NCBI GenBank assembly: GCA_034435675.1
Contig: DAOTWP010000056.1
Span: 1 to 6,031 of the forward strand
Source: DAOTWP01 sp034435675
Lineage (GTDB): Bacteria > Chloroflexota > Anaerolineae > Aggregatilineales > Phototrophicaceae
DNA length: 6,031 bases
Reading direction: 5' to 3'
In this document: positions 1 to 5,424 of the stretch, one piece after another
Position numbering within the stretch: position 1 is the stretch's first letter
Layout of the letters: each line of letters starts with the position of its first letter
Notes under the pieces: generated by a model
The model's database searches: none
What the model was told of the DNA's origin: nothing
The model's input: the letters and a program-made list of their open reading frames with translations, nothing else
Position numbers and translations under genes: made by a program

Positions 1-1
1 G

Positions 2-1048
2 CTCGCCAGCCCCACCGGGCGCGCGGCGAAGCGGCTGAGCGAGGCGACCGACCGCGATGCCAGCACGATTCACCGCATGCTCGGTTATGCGCCGCCGGAC
101 GGCTTCAACCACGATGAGGACACACCGCTTAACGCGGACATCGTGATTGTGGACGAAGCGTCCATGATTGATCTGTGGCTGTTTCACCATCTGCTCAAGG
201 CACTCAAACCGGAAACACACCTGATGCTCGTCGGCGATATTGACCAGCTCCCCAGCGTGGGCGCGGGCAATGTGCTCAACGATGTCATCAGCAGCGGCAT
301 TGCCTTTGTGACGCGCCTGAAAACCATTTTCCGCCAGAGCGAACAAAGCCTGATCGTCGCCAACGCGCACCGCATCAACAACGGCGAAATCCCGCGCGTG
401 ACCAACGAGGCGGACAGCGATTTTTATTTCTCAGTGACGGAGGATGCCGAGGAAGCGGCGGATCTGGTGGTGGACATGGTCTGCAACCGTATCCCTTCGC
501 GCTTTGGCTATGACCCGATGCAGGATGTGCAGGTGATCGCGCCGATGTATCGCGGGGCGGCGGGCGTGCATACGCTCAACGAACGCCTGCAAACAGCGCT
601 CAACCCGCGCGGACGGCAGGCGGAAAAGCGCGTCAGCGGGCGCGTATTCCGCGTGGGCGACAAAATCATGCAGACGCGCAACAATTACGATGAGGATGTG
701 TTCAACGGCGACATTGGCTTCGTCAACGCGATTGACTACGAGTTCGACCAGCTTGAAATCGCGCTCAACGGGCGTTTTATCACTTACGACGAGTCGATGG
801 TCGATGACCTGATTCACGCTTACTGCATCAGCACGCACCGCAGCCAGGGGTCAGAATATCCGGTGGTGGTCATGGTGCTGCTGACTCAGCATTACATGAT
901 GCTCCAGCGCAACCTGCTCTACACGGCGCTGACGCGGGCGAAGAAAATGGTCGTGCTGGTGGGCAGCCGCAAGGCACTGTATATGGCGGTCAACAACAAC
1001 AAGGTTGCCGAGCGTTATTCGGGCTTGGCGGCGCGGCTGGCGGGATAG
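2..1048 (+). CDS. recD2: RecD2-type SF1B DNA helicase, C-terminal part (5' end outside window)
   Basis: This is an ATP-dependent 5'-3' DNA helicase of the RecD/TraA family, the stand-alone RecD2 type, acting in DNA repair or replication in the cytoplasm. The reading frame is open from base 2, so the gene starts upstream; the first ATG at base 77 lies inside the helicase core and is not the start. In the 348 visible residues the motifs run in order: motif Ia SPTGRAAKRL (3-12), TIHRML (22-27), Walker B VDEAS (50-54), motif III GDIDQLPSVGAG (78-89), FRQSEQSLIVANAHRIN (110-126), an SH3-like stretch VGDKIMQTRNN...FNGDIGFV (218-241), motif V STHRSQGSEYPVVV (277-290) and motif VI LYTALTRAKK (306-315). 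Walker A should lie about 30 residues before the window. The absence of visible recB/recC neighbours fits RecD2, but only one side can be seen. The end is intact (TAG at 1046-1048) and the gene converges with the next one across 22 bases. Family assignment is secure; RecD2 versus another RecD-like subtype is inference. Confidence 0.95.
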   Translation, partial: LASPTGRAAKRLSEATDRDASTIHRMLGYAPPDGFNHDEDTPLNADIVIVDEASMIDLWLFHHLLKALKPETHLMLVGDIDQLPSVGAGNVLNDVISSGIAFVTRLKTIFRQSEQSLIVANAHRINNGEIPRVTNEADSDFYFSVTEDAEEAADLVVDMVCNRIPSRFGYDPMQDVQVIAPMYRGAAGVHTLNERLQTALNPRGRQAEKRVSGRVFRVGDKIMQTRNNYDEDVFNGDIGFVNAIDYEFDQLEIALNGRFITYDESMVDDLIHAYCISTHRSQGSEYPVVVMVLLTQHYMMLQRNLLYTALTRAKKMVVLVGSRKALYMAVNNNKVAERYSGLAARLAG

Positions 1049-1054
1049 CCCCGC
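1040..1054. terminator. Weak hairpin between convergent recD2 and the small minus-strand gene
   Basis: GCGGG (1040-1044) can pair with CCCGC (1050-1054) around a five-base loop, and the recD2 stop codon lies in the loop region. Only a short, interrupted T stretch (TGTTTG, 1061-1066) follows on the plus strand. It is a poor rho-independent terminator, listed because the convergent gap holds nothing better. Confidence 0.22.
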
Positions 1055-1070
1055 TGCTGCTGTTTGCGCA

Positions 1071-1364
1071 TCAGGACGATTCGGAAACGGCTTCACCTTC
1101 ATAGGCGAGGATGATCTGTTCGCGTGAGATGCCCTGCTGTAACAGGCTGTCAACCAACTTGCGATCGGTCGTATCCTCTTCAATGATGATGAAGTCACCT
1201 GCAAGACGTGCCAGTACCACAACGCCGGCAGTGTCCTCTCGATGAGGATAAACGTAACCCTTCTCTCCGATACGGCGAATGGGATAAGGTTGTTCGCGAA
1301 CAATCCAACCGCTCTTGCGCAGGGCATCAATTACCTGAGGTTCACATTGATCTATGGCAGACAT
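1071..1364 (-). CDS. Small XisH/XisI-like protein of unknown function
   Basis: A 97-residue protein with no signal peptide or membrane segment, presumably cytoplasmic. Residues 7-28 (QVIDALRKSGWIV then EQPYPI) follow the start of XisH proteins, where a V-x-x-AL-x-x-x-GW-x-I pattern is typical. Residues 56-89 (GDFIIIEEDTT, then LLQQGISREQIILAYE) follow the end of XisI proteins, which usually read as an IWI/IQ strand, a D-x-T turn, a helix with L-x-x-x-G-[IV], and I-[IV]-L-x-[FY]. XisH and XisI are usually separate neighbouring genes of about 140 and 110 residues, first named as fdxN-element excision factors; their biochemical role is unsettled. The E-x-K nuclease signature expected in XisH is not visible here, so nuclease activity is doubtful. 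The start at 1364 gives an 18-base gap after the protease gene, whose stop codon overlaps a GAGG that could serve as a distant ribosome site. Its GC content is about 51% (151 of 294 by hand count), well below its neighbours. The gene is credible; the family link is tentative. Confidence 0.72.
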   Translation of the reverse strand: MSAIDQCEPQVIDALRKSGWIVREQPYPIRRIGEKGYVYPHREDTAGVVVLARLAGDFIIIEEDTTDRKLVDSLLQQGISREQIILAYEGEAVSESS

Positions 1365-1382
1365 GCATCGTCGTCCACGCCC

Positions 1383-2789
1383 TCACACCCGGCGGCGGCG
1401 CAGCCAGACCAGCGCTGCCCCCACGCCCAGCAGTACCAACTGCGGCACCTGCTGCACTGTGCCCGGCGGCAGAGCGTCCGGCAGGCTGCGATCCACAACG
1501 GTGAAGGGCACGGGCGTGAAGATCAGCACAAAGACGACCAGCGTGAAAATCGCCAGCCCGCGCCGCCGTTTGTCCAGCGCTGTGATGTTATCCAGCGGAG
1601 CGGCGTAGACCTGCCCAAAGAGCAGCAGCAGAATCGCCATAAAGAACCATGCCTCCGAGACAAACACCGCCAGCCCAAACACGGTCACAATCAGCGGCAG
1701 ATACAGCCGTCGCGCGCGATCTCCGATAATCGAATAGAGCACATGCCCGCCATCCAACTGCCCCAGCGGCAGCAGATTCAGCGCTGTGACCAGCAGCCCG
1801 GTCCAGCCCGCCCACGCAATCTGATTGACCATCACATCGGCGGTGGCGGTGGGCAGGAACTGCCCTTTGACGACGAACTTGGCAAAGGCGTAGAGCAGCG
1901 AATTGCCCTCGAAAAACAACTGTGTTTCCTGGCTGATGTCCATCACCGGCGATGTCGCCAGCCCGATGAACAGAATCGGAATGGCAAAGACCAGCCCCAG
2001 CAGCGGACCCGCCGCGCCCACATCAAGCAGCATCTTGCGATTGCGCATCGGCTGGCGCAGTTGAATGAACGCGCCCAGCGTGCCAAACAGACTCAGCGGG
2101 GGCGGAAAGGGAATGAAGTAAGGCAGTGTAACCGCCAGATTGTGCCGCCGCGCGGCGAAATAGTGCCCCAGTTCATGCGCGCCCAGAATCAGCATAATCG
2201 CCAGCGCGTAAGGCAGCCCGCGCCAGATTTCCACCAGCCCGTTGTTGACCAGCGCTTCGCCCGCCGCCTGATTCGTGTTGGCAATCTCGGAAATGCCCTG
2301 ATACATGCCCACCAGCAGCACGCTGAACAGGGTGCCCAGGAACAGCAGCAGGTTGGGCCACCAGGGGCGCGGTTTGGGGTTGAAGCGTCCTTTGACGATC
2401 ATGACCACATGCTTGCTGCTGCCCGGCTGCGTGCCCATGCCCAGCCCGGTTTGCGCCGTCGCCGCCTGCTCAACGCGCTCCTCGCGGAACAGCGGCAGGT
2501 AATCCTGCGATTGGCACAGGGCATCCAACTGCGTGTATGCCGCTTCGGAATCGAGCAGCAGCCGCCCCTCGAAGGTCGCCACTAACCGGCTTTCCGGGTG
2601 AACCATCAGCAGCAGACCACTTTGCTCCTCATCGGTTGGCTCAAAGCGCTCGGTTTCGATGGCAAGCACACTGGCGACGAGTTCGCGCAGGTCGCGCTGC
2701 TGGCTGGTTTCTCTGGGCACGGCGGTGGTTTCGATGGCAGGCAGCGGCACAAGCGGGCGGCTCAGGGACGTTCCGGGTTCATTCAGCAT
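1383..2789 (-). CDS. M50 family site-2 intramembrane metalloprotease (EGY-like)
   Basis: A polytopic membrane zinc protease that cleaves substrates within the bilayer (regulated intramembrane proteolysis); substrate unknown. With the start at 2789 it has 468 residues. Residues 1-140 form a soluble acidic N-terminal domain. The membrane part begins near PRPWWPNLLLFLGTLF (about 141-156). The zinc site HELGH is at 205-209, followed by PYFIPFPPPLSLFGTLGAFI (223-242) and GAAGPLLGL (258-266). The third zinc ligand is in NLLPLGQLDGGH (338-349). Further hydrophobic segments lie around 362-396 and 412-427, and a last one at 448-463 ends in RRRR. The NPKPRPWWPN lead-in, GTLGAFI and LDGGH block match the EGY/chloroplast-cyanobacterial S2P branch, without the PDZ domain of RseP. 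The 2789 ATG has GTGGAG eight bases upstream; a longer frame starting at 2843 would begin upstream of the promoter and is rejected. It probably heads an operon with the small gene 18 bases downstream. Confidence 0.93.
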   Translation of the reverse strand: MLNEPGTSLSRPLVPLPAIETTAVPRETSQQRDLRELVASVLAIETERFEPTDEEQSGLLLMVHPESRLVATFEGRLLLDSEAAYTQLDALCQSQDYLPLFREERVEQAATAQTGLGMGTQPGSSKHVVMIVKGRFNPKPRPWWPNLLLFLGTLFSVLLVGMYQGISEIANTNQAAGEALVNNGLVEIWRGLPYALAIMLILGAHELGHYFAARRHNLAVTLPYFIPFPPPLSLFGTLGAFIQLRQPMRNRKMLLDVGAAGPLLGLVFAIPILFIGLATSPVMDISQETQLFFEGNSLLYAFAKFVVKGQFLPTATADVMVNQIAWAGWTGLLVTALNLLPLGQLDGGHVLYSIIGDRARRLYLPLIVTVFGLAVFVSEAWFFMAILLLLFGQVYAAPLDNITALDKRRRGLAIFTLVVFVLIFTPVPFTVVDRSLPDALPPGTVQQVPQLVLLGVGAALVWLRRRRV

Positions 2790-2797
2790 GAATAATG

Positions 2798-2803
2798 CTC
2801 CAC
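2798..2803 (-). promoter_or_regulatory. Ribosome binding site fixing the protease start
   Basis: On the minus strand GTGGAG lies eight bases before the ATG at 2787-2789. It selects that ATG over an in-frame ATG 18 codons upstream (2843), which would lie upstream of the predicted transcription start. Confidence 0.75.
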
Positions 2804-2821
2804 TACTTCGCAACGCCGCCC

Positions 2822-2830
2822 ATTGTAGCA
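2822..2830 (-). promoter_or_regulatory. Extended -10 promoter of the protease operon
   Basis: On the minus strand the sequence reads TGCTACAAT: a TGN extension followed by a -10 hexamer matching TATAAT at five of six positions. No good -35 is found 16-18 bases upstream, which is usual for extended -10 promoters. Transcription would start near base 2815 and leave a leader of about 25 bases holding the ribosome site. A CCCC-ACA-GGGG dyad (2838-2848) lies directly upstream and two copies of a 9-base direct repeat lie beyond it. Confidence 0.6.
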
Positions 2831-2847
2831 GATTTCGCCCCACAGGG

Positions 2848-2878
2848 GTGAGCGCGGTCTAAGCGTGGCGTGAGCGCG
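2848..2878. repeat. Two 9-base direct repeats, 22 bases apart, upstream of the protease promoter
   Basis: GTGAGCGCG occurs at 2848-2856 and again at 2870-2878, so the repeat period is 22 bases, about two helical turns. Relative to the predicted start near 2815 the copies lie near -33 to -41 and -55 to -63 on the minus strand, where activators that compensate for a poor -35 often bind. The pattern is seen directly; a binding function is inference. The GC-rich setting makes chance repeats more likely. Confidence 0.35.
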
Positions 2879-2933
2879 CTGCCAGTGGGCTGCCCGCGTG
2901 TCTCGCTGGTCCTTCCGGGCGCGGTTTCCAGGC

Positions 2934-3971
2934 TCACGGCGCGCCGATGATCTCCCATCCGGCGCGTTCTGGCAGCAGGCGCAGCACAGTGGCATCGGCA
3001 CTGCTGACATACAGCACCTCACTGCCGTCAACAGTGGCGGTTTGCACAAAGCCCTGATACAGCGTCTGCGGCAGGGTTGCCAGCCCCAGCCGGTTGCGCA
3101 CGGTATCACTGCCGCGCCAGACGAAGCCGAGAATTTCGACGGGCTGGAACAGTCCCGGCGGTTCGGGGAAGTTCTCCGCGCGGGCAGGGTCGGTTTCCGG
3201 GTCAAAGCGGTTTTCGATGCTGAACCACGCGGGCTGCTGCCCATCGTTGTACAGCGCATAAACGCGGTTGCGCGTGGTGCTGTGGAACATGCGCCCGCGC
3301 TCAAAGGGCTGTTCAATCAGCGTGTCGGGTTCGGCGGTATCATCCGGGCAGTCATCCGGCGCGGGCTGGAAGAACCACGTCACCGGGCATTGCAGCGGGA
3401 TGATCAGCGCTTGCTGCGTGCGCAGTGCCCCCTCGCCCACACTGAGCACAAACGCGAGCTGCCCGCGTTCGCTGCTGCGCGTCGAAATGGGCAGGCTGCC
3501 ATCCGGCGAGACATTCCACGTCTGCACCCGCGCGCCGGTATCGTCCAGACGGTCAATCACGGCGTTGTTGACATTGCGCGCCGACCAGAACAACGTCACC
3601 GTGTCGCCCGGCGCAACCGGCGACGGATTCGCCGTGAAGAATTCAATGCGCGGCGCGTTGGGGTTGGGCACGCGGGTCGGCGTGGTGTTCAGCGCGGCGG
3701 CGTTCGGCGTTGCCGTTGCGCCCAGTATGCTGGTCGGCGTGGGACCAAACGTCGCCAGCAGCGGGTCAACCGTGGGGCGGGCGGTGGGGGTGGCATCCAC
3801 GCCGGGCGTGCGCGTCGGCGTCGGTGTAAAGGTCGCGGTGGCAGTCGGGCGATTGGTAGGGATCACCTGAAACGCGCTGCTGGTGCCCACACAGCCATTG
3901 AGCAGGCTTGCCAGCAGTGCAGCCAACAGCAGGAATGTCAGGGGCAGCAGCGTCGGTTTTGTCGTCCGCAT
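2934..3971 (-). CDS. Secreted lipoprotein with Thr-Pro linker, Ig-like domain and Chloroflexota-type C-terminal domain
   Basis: A 345-residue exported lipoprotein anchored outside the cytoplasmic membrane. The signal peptide has R2 and K5, a hydrophobic core at 8-24 and a lipobox L24-N-G-C27, so Cys27 is the expected lipidated residue. Residues 38-104 form a low-complexity linker with many TP, TPT and TAT units, a stalk type frequent in Chloroflexota surface proteins. Residues 107-190 (start PRIEFFTANPSPVAPGDTVT) look like a beta-sandwich, Ig-like domain with the usual V-x-x-GD-x-V-x-L-x-W pattern. Residues 194-345 contain CPVTWFF...CP (two cysteines, 195 and 208, that could form a disulfide), QPFERGRMF, PGLFQPVEILGFVWRG and LGLATLP, a domain I have seen repeatedly in Anaerolineae proteins without a known function. 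The stop is TGA at 2934-2936. It has its own promoter and is divergent from the glycosyltransferase. No clear Shine-Dalgarno sequence precedes the ATG. A role in sensing or binding at the cell surface is a guess. Confidence 0.88.
   Translation of the reverse strand: MRTTKPTLLPLTFLLLAALLASLLNGCVGTSSAFQVIPTNRPTATATFTPTPTRTPGVDATPTARPTVDPLLATFGPTPTSILGATATPNAAALNTTPTRVPNPNAPRIEFFTANPSPVAPGDTVTLFWSARNVNNAVIDRLDDTGARVQTWNVSPDGSLPISTRSSERGQLAFVLSVGEGALRTQQALIIPLQCPVTWFFQPAPDDCPDDTAEPDTLIEQPFERGRMFHSTTRNRVYALYNDGQQPAWFSIENRFDPETDPARAENFPEPPGLFQPVEILGFVWRGSDTVRNRLGLATLPQTLYQGFVQTATVDGSEVLYVSSADATVLRLLPERAGWEIIGAP
3660..3860 (-). repeat. Low-complexity coding tract for the Thr-Pro linker
   Basis: This part of the lipoprotein gene is made of imperfect short units encoding TPT, TAT and RPT, seen on the plus strand as repeated GTCGGCGT/GTGGGG-like words. 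The repeats keep the reading frame and are degenerate at the DNA level. They reflect protein composition, although such tracts can vary in length between strains. Confidence 0.6.
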
Positions 3972-4023
3972 GGTTTCAGGGCAAATCCAGCACTCGGATC
4001 AGTTCGTACAGCGTTGCGCCTCT

Positions 4024-4032
4024 ACTATAGCA
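4024..4032 (-). promoter_or_regulatory. Extended -10 promoter of the lipoprotein gene
   Basis: On the minus strand the sequence reads TGCTATAGT: the TGN extension plus a hexamer matching TATAAT at five of six positions, with no clear -35 at the normal distance. Transcription would start near 4017, giving a leader of about 45 bases before the ATG at 3969-3971. It shares the TGCTA...T form with the protease promoter. Confidence 0.6.
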
Positions 4033-4075
4033 CCAGTGACAATCGCCTGCCTATTGTGCTTCTTTCCTCACTGGT
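4032..4075. repeat. Nested inverted repeat in the divergent intergenic region
   Basis: ACCAGTGA (4032-4039) is matched by TCACTGGT (4068-4075), an 8-base perfect inverted repeat. Inside it ACAAT (4039-4043) is matched by ATTGT (4053-4057). The dyad abuts the lipoprotein -10 element and lies 62-105 bases before the glycosyltransferase ATG. It could be a shared operator, or a stem-loop in a glycosyltransferase leader if transcription starts upstream. An 8-base match in a region this size is not rare by chance. Confidence 0.3.
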
Positions 4076-4127
4076 TCCTCGCGTGCGACCTGGACAATGA
4101 TAGAGAGTGAATTCGTTGCTGAGACAC

Positions 4128-4132
4128 GGAGG
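4128..4132 (+). promoter_or_regulatory. Ribosome binding site of the glycosyltransferase gene
   Basis: GGAGG lies five bases before the ATG at 4138 and fixes that start. Upstream, GACAAT (4093-4098) is a possible but weak -10 with no convincing -35, so the promoter of this gene is not assigned. Confidence 0.8.
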
Positions 4133-4137
4133 ACTGT

Positions 4138-5388
4138 ATGCGCATTTCAATGCTGTTATTTGGCACACGTGGCGATGTCCAGCCGTATATTGCGCTGGGC
4201 ATGGGACTGGCGCGGGCGGGGCACCGCGTGCAGATTGCAAGCCACCCCAACTTTGAGTCCTTCGTCAAATCGCACGGACTGGACTTTCTGGCGCTGGGGG
4301 GCGACGCGACCCAACTCATTCAGGATCTGATGGCGGCGGGGCAGAATCCGGTGAAGTTCGCGCAGGCATGGCTGACCTTTTTTGAGCCGATGATCCACGA
4401 GGCGATGGAATATTTCTGGGACTCCACGCAGGATGCGGATGTCTATATCCCCAATGTTTTTGGCGTGTTCTCCTATCATGTAGCCGAGCGACGCGGCGTG
4501 CCCTATTTGCGCACAGCATTGTATCCCTATGAGCGCACGCGCGAACTGACCATGTTTATGCTACCCCCACTGCCGCTCGGCGGGTTGTACAACTACATGA
4601 GCTTCACAGGCTACGAAATTGTGCAGCAGGAGACCTTCCGGCGCTACTTCAACACCTGGCGGAAGGCGCACGGGCTGCCGCCCAATCGCCCATTGTCCTA
4701 CCCTTATCGTTTCCTTGCCGACAAACCAGTGCCGTCATTGTTTGCCTACAGCGAGCAGCTTGTGCCGCGCCCAACAGACTGGGCAGGACACATTCATCTG
4801 ACGGGATTCTGGTTTCTGGATGCGCAGGATCACTGGCAGCCCCCGCAGGCGCTGGTCGATTTTCTCAATGCGGATGAGCCGCCGGTGTACATTGGCTTCG
4901 GCAGTCTGTCGGGCAACCCTAATTACGCACGCTTGATTAACGCAAGTGTTGAGGCGCTGCGCAAGACAAAGCAGCGTGGGATCCTCGTGACGGCGTGGGG
5001 CAGCGTGGAGCATCTGCGACTGCCGGACAACGTGTTCCAGATTGACTCCGTGCCGCACGACTGGCTGTTCCCGCGTGTGAAAACTGTTGTGCATCACGGC
5101 GGCGCGGGCACGACGTCGGCGGGGCTGCGCGCGGGCAAACCGAGCATTATCCTGCCTTACTTTGGCGACCAGCCGTTCTGGGGGCAGCAGGTGCTGCGCG
5201 CCGGGGTGGGTCCGCAGCCAATCCACCAGAACCGTGTGACGGCGGACAACCTCGCCTATGCACTTCGGGTGGCAACCACACATGCGCCAATGATCCAGCA
5301 AGCGGCAGCGCTGGGCGAAAAGCTGCGGGCGGAGGACGGCGTAGGTAACGCGGTCCGGCTGATTGAACGTTATACTACCAGCGCTTGA
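4138..5388 (+). CDS. GT-B glycosyltransferase, sterol/macrolide glucosyltransferase-like (GT1/GT28 type)
   Basis: A 416-residue soluble or membrane-associated GT-B fold enzyme that transfers a sugar from a nucleotide-sugar donor, probably UDP-glucose or a relative, to a lipid, sterol-like or other small hydrophobic acceptor. The N-terminal domain opens with GTRGDVQP at 9-16, a signature of GT28-like domains in sterol 3-beta-glucosyltransferases. The second domain has VYIGFGSL (250-257), then the donor-binding block VPHDWLFP (305-312), HHGGAGTTSAGLRAGKPSI (319-337) and LPYFGDQPFWG (339-349), the equivalent of the plant/bacterial PSPG box. About 400-430 residues is the normal size for single-domain bacterial members. 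The start is set by GGAGG five bases upstream. It stands divergent from the lipoprotein and converges with the transporter across 10 bases, so it appears monocistronic. Fold and family are secure. Sugar and acceptor cannot be read from the sequence; glycolipid, carotenoid or hopanoid-type acceptors are all possible. Confidence 0.93.
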   Translation: MRISMLLFGTRGDVQPYIALGMGLARAGHRVQIASHPNFESFVKSHGLDFLALGGDATQLIQDLMAAGQNPVKFAQAWLTFFEPMIHEAMEYFWDSTQDADVYIPNVFGVFSYHVAERRGVPYLRTALYPYERTRELTMFMLPPLPLGGLYNYMSFTGYEIVQQETFRRYFNTWRKAHGLPPNRPLSYPYRFLADKPVPSLFAYSEQLVPRPTDWAGHIHLTGFWFLDAQDHWQPPQALVDFLNADEPPVYIGFGSLSGNPNYARLINASVEALRKTKQRGILVTAWGSVEHLRLPDNVFQIDSVPHDWLFPRVKTVVHHGGAGTTSAGLRAGKPSIILPYFGDQPFWGQQVLRAGVGPQPIHQNRVTADNLAYALRVATTHAPMIQQAAALGEKLRAEDGVGNAVRLIERYTTSA

Positions 5389-5390
5389 GG

Positions 5391-5424
5391 TGAGCGGCTC
5401 AGTCCCCTGTGCTGGCGGGCACAG
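5391..5424. terminator. Possible bidirectional hairpins at a convergent gene junction
   Basis: TGAGCGGCTCA (5391-5401) is an odd-length palindrome ending on the transporter stop codon. CTGTGC (5407-5412) pairs with GCACAG (5419-5424) around a six-base loop. Neither is followed by a T run on either strand, so intrinsic termination would be weak. They are listed because both convergent transcripts must end near here. Confidence 0.25.

Noticed and set aside
1242..2585. A 447-codon plus-strand open frame opposite the protease gene
   Set aside because: Its product is dominated by Gln, Arg, His and Pro with no domain pattern, as expected from the complement of a GC-rich coding strand. The minus-strand frame has clear HELGH and LDGGH motifs.
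2787..2843. A start for the protease 18 codons upstream at 2843
   Set aside because: It lies upstream of the predicted -10 element, and the ATG at 2789 has a well-placed GTGGAG.
2898..4100. A 400-codon plus-strand open frame opposite the lipoprotein gene
   Set aside because: It is Arg/Gly/His-rich without motifs and covers a gene with a clear lipobox and domains on the other strand. It also runs through the lipoprotein promoter.
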